From NCBI GenBank assembly GCA_963783335.1, contig CAWAND010000010.1, positions 1,116,001-1,180,000 of the forward strand: a stretch of DNA of 64,000 nucleotides, written 5' to 3'. Positions 40,925 to 49,334 of the stretch are shown piece by piece. Origin of the DNA: CAWAND01 sp963783335. Its GTDB lineage: Bacteria > Chloroflexota > Anaerolineae > Anaerolineales > E44-bin32. Below the pieces are notes generated by a model that was given only the letters and a program-made list of their open reading frames with translations, had not been told where the DNA came from and searched no databases. Each line of letters opens with the position of its first letter. Positions within the stretch are counted from its first letter, which is position 1. A program made the translations under genes and the position numbers.

Positions 40925-42583
40925 CTAGTCCCCGAAGAGGGTGTCCTTTCCCTTTTGAGCGCGCGCCTTGAGTTCCTTGCCTTCCGCCAATCCGACCGCG
41001 GCGTAGAACGATTCATCGTAGTCGCGCGTACGAACGACGACCGGCATGGGAACAGCGTGCCCCAGGATGAGTGCTTGTTGGCGGGTATCCAGGCGGGCCA
41101 GCACCTCCTTGAGGGCGCCGGCCCCGCTCACCCCGGAGAACACCGCTCGGATGTCGGCCTCGTTATCGAGCAGGCAGGTGACGCGTGTGCCAATCTGGCT
41201 CATGACTTCGTCGTCGATGCCGCTTGGCCGCTGGTCGACGATCAGCAAGGTCACGTTGTACTTGCGCAGCTCGCGGGCGATGTTCCCAAAGATCGTGTGT
41301 CCGGCGATGGCCGGATCCAGAAATTTGTGTGCCTCTTCGATCACGATCGTCAGCGGGCGGGGTTCATCCGCCTGGGCGCCAGCGGCCATGTTCTTCTGAT
41401 GGACATAGCGTTCGTGAATGCGCCGGGTGAGGTAGTTGGCTACCAGCACATACGACGCCAGCGTGTTGCCATAGGTGCCAAATTCCAGAACGACGCTGGT
41501 GCCCTTGCTCAAGCTGAGGAAGATCTCGTCGACGGCGTCGTCGCCTTGGCCTGGGACGATGAATCCCATGCGGCGGAAGAACTCGAACTTTCGCTGGATG
41601 GCGCCCAGCGTCCCGGCCACGATGCGTCCGCTGTCCAGCAAATCCGCAATCTCATCTGAGCCCTGTGCCTCATCCAGCAGCTTGGCGATCCAGTCCGGCC
41701 CCAGGTGACGCCGCAGGAAATAGAGCGCCCCGGTCTGGACGTCGCTCAGGCCGAGCAACCCGGAGAGCATTTCTACATCCTCCGGCTCGATCTGCTGATA
41801 GCCGATCTTGAGCACGCGGTCGATCTTGCTTTTGCGGGCCCGGGAGGTGTCTTCGTCGAGAGTCACCACACGCACGCGCCCGTCCGGGAACAATTGGCGG
41901 AGGCCTTTGTATTCCCGTCCGCTCTCGTCCTTGACCGCCCAGCCGTAGTCGTTGTGCATGTCGAAGATCAGCGTCGAGGCCAGCCCGGATTTGATGATCC
42001 CGGCCAGCAGGGTACGGGTGATAAAGGATTTGCCCGTACCGCTCTTGCCGAAGATGCCCGAAGAGCGTTCGACGAAGCGCGGCAGATCCAGGTTGACCTG
42101 CACCTGGTCCATTTCCAGTGGGGTCCCGAGAAAGAAATGTGTCTCGTCCTCCGGGCCGAACACCCGCTCCACGTCCTCGGCGGAGGCTTCATAGATGGCG
42201 GAGAAATGCCCGGGAATGGTCTTGACCGGTCGGGGAGTCTCATCGTCAGGATCGAGCATTAACATCGGGCTGACGTGAACCGTCCCATAAGCCACCTGGC
42301 CGCGATAGACCTCGGCTGTGAATTCGTCACCGAAATCGGGAGGATGATGGGCTAGCTCGGGGTTGGTTGAATCCAGGGCGATGTCCGTGATGATGCCAAA
42401 GAAGTGTCGGCCGGACTCCCGCCCCTGGGCGACCACATAACGGCCGACCGCCAGCTTCTCGAGTGTAAAACCGGGATCGAGCCGGACGTTCAGGCCGCTG
42501 GAGAGCGACCCTCCGATAACTGACCCCAATGGTCGTTCGTGGCGTCTCGGGAAGATTTCGTCCAGGTTGGCAGCATCTGTCAT
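40925..42583 (-). CDS. herA: HerA-like hexameric DNA-translocating ATPase
   Basis: Encodes 552 residues. An N-terminal HAS-barrel-like beta domain (about 10-150) is followed by an ATPase of the HerA/FtsK group with Walker A GKSGTGKS (179-186), Walker B IVIEEAH (413-419) and a late arginine-rich IARELRKYN region. HerA pumps DNA for the NurA nuclease during resection of double-strand breaks, as shown for archaeal pairs. It is the last gene of a nurA-unknown-herA operon and has GAGG just before the ATG. Confidence 0.88.
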   Translation of the reverse strand: MTDAANLDEIFPRRHERPLGSVIGGSLSSGLNVRLDPGFTLEKLAVGRYVVAQGRESGRHFFGIITDIALDSTNPELAHHPPDFGDEFTAEVYRGQVAYGTVHVSPMLMLDPDDETPRPVKTIPGHFSAIYEASAEDVERVFGPEDETHFFLGTPLEMDQVQVNLDLPRFVERSSGIFGKSGTGKSFITRTLLAGIIKSGLASTLIFDMHNDYGWAVKDESGREYKGLRQLFPDGRVRVVTLDEDTSRARKSKIDRVLKIGYQQIEPEDVEMLSGLLGLSDVQTGALYFLRRHLGPDWIAKLLDEAQGSDEIADLLDSGRIVAGTLGAIQRKFEFFRRMGFIVPGQGDDAVDEIFLSLSKGTSVVLEFGTYGNTLASYVLVANYLTRRIHERYVHQKNMAAGAQADEPRPLTIVIEEAHKFLDPAIAGHTIFGNIARELRKYNVTLLIVDQRPSGIDDEVMSQIGTRVTCLLDNEADIRAVFSGVSGAGALKEVLARLDTRQQALILGHAVPMPVVVRTRDYDESFYAAVGLAEGKELKARAQKGKDTLFGD

Positions 42584-42611
42584 GACATGAGCCTCATTGT
42601 GCTGTGATGGG

Positions 42612-43204
42612 TCAAGATGTCAGCAAGCGAAGCAGGTTTTGGAGCTGCGGCAGGTCGCCAGCCATCAAGCGGGCGCAGGCACGCCCAGCGTCGATCAAGA
42701 ACGGCCGCCGTTCAGCTGCTGGTCTGGCTTCTGACGCAGTCTGCAGAGCGGCGGCCAACAGATGGTCAGCGGGAAGCTGAGGCGTGCTGAGAACCAGCGG
42801 TAGGAAATCAAAGGTGGTGGTGAAGGCTCGCACATCCTCCGGCGTCATCCGATAGATCGGCGCCAGGGTCAGCGGAGGCTGGGGGGGAGGTGCTGGTGGA
42901 ACGCCTCCCCAACCCGGTAGCCGACGGCCAGGGCGCTGAACTCCACCGGCACTTGGCGGTTGGCTTGTCCGTCGGCCAGCACTTCCGCCGGGGCCGTCTC
43001 AGTGGCTGCCATCTGCCGCGCGAATTCGTCGTCTTGAATGCTGATATCGTAGATCAAGCCGATGACCTGGCTTCCCCCTTGCTGGGCCTCGGCCAGGCAA
43101 AAACCGCCGAAAACGGGGATTTCCGGTTCCGGAAGGCGGATGGCGCCCACGAAACCGCGCGTGCTGCAGCGGGTGACCCTTCCGATAAGCCCTTGCTTGT
43201 CCGT
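42612..43204 (-). pseudogene. Frameshifted third gene of the nurA-herA operon, unknown function
   Basis: Two in-line frames of 111 and 78 residues read as one protein if a seven-G run (42881-42887) gains one G: the first frame ends HQHLPPSLR, and adding a base gives HLPPQPPLTLAPIYRMTPEDV and continues to a stop at 42612, about 197 residues. The N-terminal half starts IGRVTRCSTRGFVGAIRLPE, a beta-rich pattern like the HAS barrel at the start of HerA; the C-terminal half is helical. I do not recognise the family. GGAG precedes the start by 8 bases. It lies 20 bases after nurA and 28 before herA, so it may be a regulator or adaptor of the pair. Confidence 0.65.
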
Positions 43205-43224
43205 CATGTTTTGGCTCCGATAGT

Positions 43225-44409
43225 TCACAGGCTGTGCCGGCGACGGGAAGTCAGCCAGGCCTTGGCGGTCTGCTTGTGTGATCGTTCCGGATGCAAACCG
43301 TGGGCGAGAAGACTCTCTTCGAAGAGGCCGGCCACGGTTTGGCGTTCTGCCTGGCTGACCACGGCCAATTCATGGGCCCGGGCCAGGACGTAGGGAAAGC
43401 CGGCCGTGGTGAGGCCCTGTTCGACCAGGCCGGAATGCACACGGGCCATCAACTCGGGCGAATTGGCGACCCAGCTGGGAATCTCGACTCGCATCGGATC
43501 CTTGACGCCAGGTGGGCGGTAGTAGAAGAAAGCCACTTCGTGACCGGCGGCCTTGAAATCCCGATTGATGGGGGAAGCGTAGATGAATGAGACGCTGCGA
43601 TGGCCCTCTGGCAAGACCTGAGCGAATAGGCCGCGGTCGGTCAGGCCAAGGTAGGGCGTGGCCTGCAGCCGGTCGGTGCCGATCTTGTCCAAGGGGAGAT
43701 CGAGCAGGTGGAGCAAGGCCAGGACGTTGGCGTGGCGGGGCCGATCGATCACCCCAGCCAACGCTGCTCCAGCTTGTCGGATGTTGTCCATGCCATGCAG
43801 GTAGTCCTTTAACAAGGCATCAGCCGACTTGCGCTGTTGGCCTTGGACTTGCAACGCCAACCACAGGATCAAGCCATTGTCGAGAAGCGCCAGGCTGGCT
43901 TCTCCCTGGCAGCTGTTGGCCAGGCGGGCCAACTCGGCCATCTCGGCGATGTCGCGGCGGGCGCTCACGATCTCAGAGCCGATCAAGCCGCCGTCCTCAA
44001 GGTACAGCTCTTCCTTGCCTGAATACAGGCTGGGCGTGGAGCGAGCCGTGGGCGCTTGGCCTGATCCAGCAATGTAGTGCAGGCTGCCGATGTTGATCAT
44101 GTAGTACATGGCAGCCGCGTGACGGTCCGGAGGAATTTGTGAGCCGTCTGCACCGAACACATGCAGCGGAGTTTGCAGGGCAGGTGGGGCGATGCTATTG
44201 GCCAAATCGTCGGTTGTTGGGATGGCTCCCGGCCAGCGATCTCCTGCCCGGGCCAGCTTGGCCTGCAGGGTCTCGGCATCGAGCCCCGACGCCGCCCGCA
44301 AGGCGTCCACGGCCTGGGGCAGTCGTTCGCCTAACGCCGCCATTTCTTGGGCGATTTTGGCGCCGGCACTCTGGATTTGGGGTGCCAAACTTGGGAGATC
44401 AAGGGACAT
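43225..44409 (-). CDS. nurA: NurA-type 5'-3' nuclease
   Basis: Encodes 394 residues of the NurA domain family, an RNase H-like nuclease. Key points are FGADGSQIPPD (D88), a central LALLDNGLILW strand and a late EIPSWV region with conserved acidic residues, the same order as in archaeal NurA. It degrades the 5' strand at DNA ends together with HerA. Start chosen at the ATG with AGGTG 7 bases upstream; a GTG nine bases earlier is the alternative. A TATAAT box lies 29 bases upstream. It is divergent from the envelope cluster. Confidence 0.85.
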   Translation of the reverse strand: MSLDLPSLAPQIQSAGAKIAQEMAALGERLPQAVDALRAASGLDAETLQAKLARAGDRWPGAIPTTDDLANSIAPPALQTPLHVFGADGSQIPPDRHAAAMYYMINIGSLHYIAGSGQAPTARSTPSLYSGKEELYLEDGGLIGSEIVSARRDIAEMAELARLANSCQGEASLALLDNGLILWLALQVQGQQRKSADALLKDYLHGMDNIRQAGAALAGVIDRPRHANVLALLHLLDLPLDKIGTDRLQATPYLGLTDRGLFAQVLPEGHRSVSFIYASPINRDFKAAGHEVAFFYYRPPGVKDPMRVEIPSWVANSPELMARVHSGLVEQGLTTAGFPYVLARAHELAVVSQAERQTVAGLFEESLLAHGLHPERSHKQTAKAWLTSRRRHSL

Positions 44410-44438
44410 GATGTGCACCTATCGAACACCTGTTCCGC

Positions 44439-44444
44439 ATTATA
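44439..44444 (-). promoter_or_regulatory. -10 box of the nurA operon
   Basis: TATAAT on the minus strand, about 30 bases before the nurA ATG; no convincing -35. Confidence 0.5.
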
Positions 44445-44570
44445 TACGAGCCGGGATGCCTCGCAAGGGCGCTCTGTCGTGTGTCCTGGGCCAGGAGGAC
44501 CCCCAACCGTCGGGTGGGCTTGGAGGTCTACCCCTACAGGTTCGGGTCTTTCGCCTAGATGACCGCCTTG

Positions 44571-44579
44571 TGCTATACT
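44571..44579 (+). promoter_or_regulatory. Extended -10 promoter of the envelope cluster (leaderless)
   Basis: TGCTATACT ends 7 bases before the ATG at 44587, with no ribosome site. This would be the promoter of an eight-gene operon. Confidence 0.6.
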
Positions 44580-44586
44580 CCGCGCC

Positions 44587-44838
44587 ATGAAAGCCGACCG
44601 CCCTGTGCCTGACCGAGTCGTCGATTGGCTGCAGGCAAGCGGGCTGAGTGGCATCGCGGCCGCCATCGCCGAAGGCTTGGGGCCATTGGGCCCCTTGGCG
44701 GCACAACTGACTTACCTGGTTGCGCCGGTCTTGGACCGTCCCGGTGATGGACCCCTGAATGACCTGGCGGGTTGGCTGGAAGACCCTAGCCAGATCGATC
44801 AACTGGCCGAGCGGCTTCGAAGGGGAGGTACGCTTTGA
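44587..44838 (+). CDS. Small protein opening the envelope cluster, unknown
   Basis: Encodes 83 residues, mostly helical with a hydrophobic middle (GLGPLGPLAAQLTYLVAPVL, about 30-49) and a charged C-terminus (WLEDPSQIDQLAERLRRGG). It may be a peripheral or single-pass membrane protein. No family recognised. It has the leaderless promoter of the whole cluster and its stop overlaps the next start (TTGA). Confidence 0.6.
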   Translation: MKADRPVPDRVVDWLQASGLSGIAAAIAEGLGPLGPLAAQLTYLVAPVLDRPGDGPLNDLAGWLEDPSQIDQLAERLRRGGTL

Positions 44839-45584
44839 GCTCAACCGGCACGGTCGGTCTTGGGATCCTGCTTCTGTTCATCCTCCTGATGCTGGCCTTT
44901 GCCAGCTTGGGCCGGCGGTGGGAGTCCACCTTCCGCGAGCTTCCCGGTTTGGACGCGCTCGGGAACGCCATTGAACGAGCGGTGGAATCCGGGAGGCGGG
45001 TGCACCTGTCTTTGGGCACCGGCTCCGTCTCAGGCACCGACAGCGCACCCGCGCTGGCCGGGCTGGCCTTACTCAAACGAATTGCTGCAATTACCTCCAT
45101 GAGCGACAAACCCGTTGTGGCCACCACCGGTGACGGGGCGATGGCTCTCCTGGCTCAGGATAGCCTTCGCACTGCTTACAGTGACGTGGGGGCCAAGGAT
45201 CGGTTTGAGTCCATCTCCGGACGGATGCTCGGACCGACACCCTATTCCTACGTGGCAACCATGCCGACGATGCTTGACACGGAAGACGTGTCAGTCCACC
45301 TAATGGTCGGCTCATTCGGCGCCGAATCCGGCCTTGCGGCCGATTTTGGAGACCGGCAGCACGCGATGGTGTTGGCGGGCACCGACGATGTTCAGTCCCA
45401 GGCGCTTCTCTACGCCACAGCCAAGAATCCGTTGGTGGGTGAAGAGGTGTTTGCTGTCGGGGCCTACTTGGACGTAAGTCCGCTCCACAAGGCGAGCCTC
45501 CGCACCCAGGATGTCGTCCGATACCTTGTCGTCGGTGCAATCCTGGTCGGCGCACTGCTGCACACGCTGGGAATCGGACTATGA
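44835..45584 (+). CDS. DUF6754-like membrane protein
   Basis: Encodes 249 residues with a membrane segment at each end (about 7-24 and 228-246). The middle is a compact alpha/beta domain containing HLSLGTGSVSGTDS (about 56-69), GDGAMALLAQD and GAESGLAADFGDR. It fits the DUF6754 family by my recollection of that family, of unknown function. Start is TTG with GGGAGG 6 bases upstream, overlapping the previous stop. Confidence 0.6.
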   Translation: MSSTGTVGLGILLLFILLMLAFASLGRRWESTFRELPGLDALGNAIERAVESGRRVHLSLGTGSVSGTDSAPALAGLALLKRIAAITSMSDKPVVATTGDGAMALLAQDSLRTAYSDVGAKDRFESISGRMLGPTPYSYVATMPTMLDTEDVSVHLMVGSFGAESGLAADFGDRQHAMVLAGTDDVQSQALLYATAKNPLVGEEVFAVGAYLDVSPLHKASLRTQDVVRYLVVGAILVGALLHTLGIGL

Positions 45585-46216
45585 AGCTCGGCGCCTACGT
45601 CATCTGGGCGGCAGTTGCTACGGCCACGGGCCTATTCGTCCTGCTGGGCTATTTCTTCCAACTCGACCTGCTTCTCGGGCTGCGCCTGCTGCTGATCCAA
45701 TGGGCCGTCCTTCTCGCCGCGGGTGCGCTGTTCCTCGGCCTGTACAACTTGCTTTCTGTCCACTGGACCAAGGTCAGCCTGCAGGAAGGTGGTTGGCCCT
45801 ACAGCGCGCTGCTGATTCTGATGTTCCTTGTCACCCTGGTGCTGGGATTGCTCTTTGGCCCTGACTATCAAGCGGTGATGCTTTTGTTCCGCTATGTCCA
45901 ACTACCTGTCGAATCCAGCCTGTTGGCGCTGCTGGCGGTTTCGCTCACCCTGGCCGGGTTTCGTATGCTTTCACGCCGCCGTGACTTGGCCAGCCTGGTC
46001 TTCCTCGGCGCCGCCTTTCTGACTTTGCTCGGAACGGCGCCCTGGCCGGTAGGGGCGGATAGTTCGCTGGCGCTGCTGGTGGGTGACATGCGGGCATGGA
46101 TGAGCCAAGTCGTCGCCGCCGGTGGGGCACGCGGCATTTTGCTCGGCGTCGCACTGGGCGCAATCACGACTGGATTGCGGGTCCTGCTCGCATCCGACCG
46201 ACCGTACGGGGACTAG
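45581..46216 (+). CDS. Multi-spanning membrane protein, unknown
   Basis: Encodes 211 residues with about six membrane segments. No transporter signature is visible. It overlaps the previous gene by four bases (ATGA). The last cytoplasmic residues are short and basic. Probably a structural part of a membrane assembly with the neighbours. Confidence 0.65.
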   Translation: MKLGAYVIWAAVATATGLFVLLGYFFQLDLLLGLRLLLIQWAVLLAAGALFLGLYNLLSVHWTKVSLQEGGWPYSALLILMFLVTLVLGLLFGPDYQAVMLLFRYVQLPVESSLLALLAVSLTLAGFRMLSRRRDLASLVFLGAAFLTLLGTAPWPVGADSSLALLVGDMRAWMSQVVAAGGARGILLGVALGAITTGLRVLLASDRPYGD

Positions 46217-46219
46217 TTG

Positions 46220-48631
46220 ATGGCCGAAATTCGCTGCCCAATGTGCAGCAAGCCCAACCCTGAAGACGCCGATACTTGCTCCTTCTGCGGTGCACGGCTG
46301 AAGCCATTGGTGGCCGATTCGCCCGAGGAACCATCGCCAGTCGGCAGTCCACAAGAAGAGGGCCAGGGCGAGCCGGTCCCCGATTGGCTGGCGCGTGTCA
46401 GATCTAAGGCCGAAGCCGACCGCGGCGAGGATGACGAGGAGACCGACGTTCCGGAGTCGGCGGACGACGAAAGTGGATCTCCGGATTGGCTCGGACGGCT
46501 GCGTCAGGCTGAACCTCTCCAAGATGAAGGGCCACCCGAAGGGTATATTCCAGACTGGCTCGACGAATCTTCCGAAGACGCATCGGCCTCGCCCGAGACC
46601 GAGGTACCTCTCGAGCACGAAACCCCCGCCGAACACGAAGCGCAGGCCGGACCTCCCAGCCCCGACCGACCCGAGACTGGCTGGTTGGATAGATTACGGG
46701 CAGAGTCGACTTCCGAGGTAACCTCCGAAGAATCCATCGACGAAGAGGACAGCTCCGCCCCCGAGCAGGAGCTCTTTGATCCGGGAGCGGGTGACGCCCT
46801 TGACTGGCTCGGAGACCTCGAAGAATCGGCTTCGGATGAGCCCGCGCCCGGCTCGGCGGCCGAAGGCGTTTCCCCTTGGGCCGATTATGAAACCCCGCCG
46901 GAGGCCGAAGGGGAGGTGTCCCTTGGGGGCGAGACACAGGCCGAAGCGCCGGATGATTGGCTGAGCGATCTAGGTGGTGAGGGCGGTGAGCCCGGCGGTC
47001 TGCCTGATTGGATCTCCGAGCTATCTGAACCCGGCGAAGGGGTGGGTGACGAGGCCGCGGCCAGTTTTGGGGGCGAAGACGAACTTCCCGCAAGCCCAGA
47101 ATTCGAACCATCGCTTGGATCGGAGGAGTCCGGCCTGCCAGATCTCGAGGCCGAGCCTTTGGGGCCGCCAGGGGAGGATGCTGCTCCGTTGGAGCCAAGC
47201 GAGGTCATCGACGAGGGCCAGGCCGGGGACTTTGACTGGGATGAAGTCGAATTCGATTGGGACTCGGAAGAGATCCAGGACAAGCTCCCGGAGGAACCGT
47301 TGGAGGCTCCGGAACCCCCGGAGCCAGAGGCCGCCGAACTGCCGCACGTGCCCGCGCTGATCATGGGCGATGCGGATGATGAGCCCAAGAGCGATGTACA
47401 GGATTTCGATCTCTCCACCGTAGAATTGCCGGATTGGCTGAGCGAGGTGCGCCCGGATGCAGGCGAGGGTGAAGCGGGGCGCGGCGATTTGGCACCAGCC
47501 ACGATCCCAACTTGGCTCGAAGCCATGCGCCCGGTTGAAACCTTCCGGCCCGTGATCGATATCGAGCCCGAAGAGGAGCAGGCGGTCGAATCCGTCGGCC
47601 CGCTGGCGGGACTGCGCGGTGTCTTGTTGGCCGAACCCGTGGTGGCCAAGCCGCACACGGCCACGACCTCTGGCGCTCGCCTCGAAGTCACCGAACGTCA
47701 ATTTGCTCAGGCTGAGCTGCTGCAGCGGATCGTGGAGCAAGAGGAGCATGAGATCCCGGCCACCGTCCAGGGAAAGCGAGCGTGGCCCGTGGCCCGCTGG
47801 CTGGTCAGCTTGATCATGCTGCTGGCAGTCCTGATTCCGGCGGTTGCCGGGGCGCCTGTGTTTCCCATCCCTCAGCGGGTTTCGCGTGATCTGGGCCCGC
47901 TGGTGGGAATCGTCAATACGCTGCCAACAGATCGCCCAATCCTGATGGTGTTCGACTTCGAACCTGGATACAGCGGCGAACTGGACGCTGTCGCCGAGCC
48001 GTTGATTGAAAGCCTGTTGGCGCGGGGGATCAACATCGTGACCGTGTCGACCCGGCCGACAGGGCCGCCGCTGGCCGTTGATTTGATTGACAAGATCGGA
48101 GCCCCTTATCAGATTGAGAACGGCCGCAACGTATTGCATCTGGGATATTTGTCCGGCGGACCGTCGGCCGTTCAGCTCTTTTCAGCTGCGCCCCGCGAAG
48201 CCATACTCAAGGGCTTTGAACTGCCTCCCGAAATGTCGGGGCAGTCGGCGTGGGCCTCCCCCTTGCTGAGCGATGTCCACAGCCTGTCGGACTTCGGCAT
48301 GGTGGCCGTTGTGGCTGCCGGTACGGATACCGCCCGCACTTGGGCGGAGCAGGCGCATCCGTGGATGGGCGACACGCCACTGGTGATGGTTTTGAGCCAG
48401 GGTGCGGAGCCGCTGATCCGTCCCTACTTCGAGTCGCTCACACCTCAGGTGAATGGCATCCTATCGGGTTTGCCCACTGCGCTTGCCTATGAGCAACTCA
48501 ACGGACGCCAAGGTATGGCCTTCAACCGCTGGAACGGGTTCGGGGCTGGGGCCTTCGCTGCCGAGTGGCTGATCCTGGCAGGAGCTGTCTACGGTGCGAT
48601 TACCTGGTTCATGAGGAGACGCCGTGCCTGA
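46220..48631 (+). CDS. Zinc-ribbon membrane protein with nine DWL-type motifs
   Basis: Encodes 803 residues. An N-terminal zinc ribbon uses C6, C9, C20 and C23 (CPMC and CSFC). Residues 30-450 are acidic and low in complexity, with repeated short motifs: DWL at 55, 89, 112, 195, 246 and 405, GWL at 154, DWI at 263 and TWL at 431. A membrane segment (about 525-545), an extracytoplasmic alpha/beta domain (about 560-770) and a last membrane segment near 780-797 follow. The motif spacing suggests a flexible cytoplasmic arm that recruits several copies of a partner. No family is recognised beyond the zinc ribbon. Confidence 0.7.
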   Translation: MAEIRCPMCSKPNPEDADTCSFCGARLKPLVADSPEEPSPVGSPQEEGQGEPVPDWLARVRSKAEADRGEDDEETDVPESADDESGSPDWLGRLRQAEPLQDEGPPEGYIPDWLDESSEDASASPETEVPLEHETPAEHEAQAGPPSPDRPETGWLDRLRAESTSEVTSEESIDEEDSSAPEQELFDPGAGDALDWLGDLEESASDEPAPGSAAEGVSPWADYETPPEAEGEVSLGGETQAEAPDDWLSDLGGEGGEPGGLPDWISELSEPGEGVGDEAAASFGGEDELPASPEFEPSLGSEESGLPDLEAEPLGPPGEDAAPLEPSEVIDEGQAGDFDWDEVEFDWDSEEIQDKLPEEPLEAPEPPEPEAAELPHVPALIMGDADDEPKSDVQDFDLSTVELPDWLSEVRPDAGEGEAGRGDLAPATIPTWLEAMRPVETFRPVIDIEPEEEQAVESVGPLAGLRGVLLAEPVVAKPHTATTSGARLEVTERQFAQAELLQRIVEQEEHEIPATVQGKRAWPVARWLVSLIMLLAVLIPAVAGAPVFPIPQRVSRDLGPLVGIVNTLPTDRPILMVFDFEPGYSGELDAVAEPLIESLLARGINIVTVSTRPTGPPLAVDLIDKIGAPYQIENGRNVLHLGYLSGGPSAVQLFSAAPREAILKGFELPPEMSGQSAWASPLLSDVHSLSDFGMVAVVAAGTDTARTWAEQAHPWMGDTPLVMVLSQGAEPLIRPYFESLTPQVNGILSGLPTALAYEQLNGRQGMAFNRWNGFGAGAFAAEWLILAGAVYGAITWFMRRRRA

Positions 48632-49325
48632 GCTCTCGGCCGATCTTTTCGGGGGCCTGCTGGCCTGGGTGCTGACCCTGATGGTGCTCAGCTTTCTCAT
48701 TCGGGACAACCCGCTTTTTCGGGTTGCGACCTACCTGTTTGTCGGTGTTGCTTCAGGATACGCCGGCGCCATCGCCTGGCACAATGTTCTCGAGCCTGCC
48801 CTCATTGACCCCGTGATCACTCGCGGCCCAGGGGCGCTGTTGGACGTAACCCTGATTGTTCCCTGGGTGCTGCTTCTGCTGCTGTTGTTCAAACTCTCAC
48901 CGGCGACTTCTCGGTTGGGCAGTGTGTCCACTGCGCTGCTGGTGGGCGTGGGTGCCGGCGTTGTGGTCGGAGGAGCAATTACCGGAACCTTGATCCCCCA
49001 GTCGGTCGCAGCCATGGCCACCTTGAGCCCCGCGGCAGTAACGCCGACCACAGGCGAGACCGGACTCGAGCGCAGTTTCAGCGTCTTGGTACTGCTGGTC
49101 GGCACCGTCAGCACGCTGGTCTACTTCCAATTCACTGCCCGAAAGACGGCGACAGGTGAAGCGCAGCGGGCCGCCGTGGTCAATATCGTGGCTTGGGTGG
49201 GCCGACTTTTCATCGCCGTGACCTTTGGCGTAATGTACGCTGGGGTCTTGATGGCCACGTTGGTTATTCTGTCGGAAAGGATCCAGTTCTTGGTAGCCTT
49301 TGTTGCCCGATTCTTCACAGGCTGA
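48624..49325 (+). CDS. Multi-spanning membrane protein, unknown
   Basis: Encodes 233 residues with about six or seven membrane segments. The GTG start overlaps the end of the previous gene by 8 bases. It has short loops and no active-site-like motif. Similar in kind to the protein at 45581, so the cluster contains two multi-spanning scaffolds. Confidence 0.65.
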   Translation: MPELSADLFGGLLAWVLTLMVLSFLIRDNPLFRVATYLFVGVASGYAGAIAWHNVLEPALIDPVITRGPGALLDVTLIVPWVLLLLLLFKLSPATSRLGSVSTALLVGVGAGVVVGGAITGTLIPQSVAAMATLSPAAVTPTTGETGLERSFSVLVLLVGTVSTLVYFQFTARKTATGEAQRAAVVNIVAWVGRLFIAVTFGVMYAGVLMATLVILSERIQFLVAFVARFFTG

Positions 49326-49334
49326 GCGAGGTCT

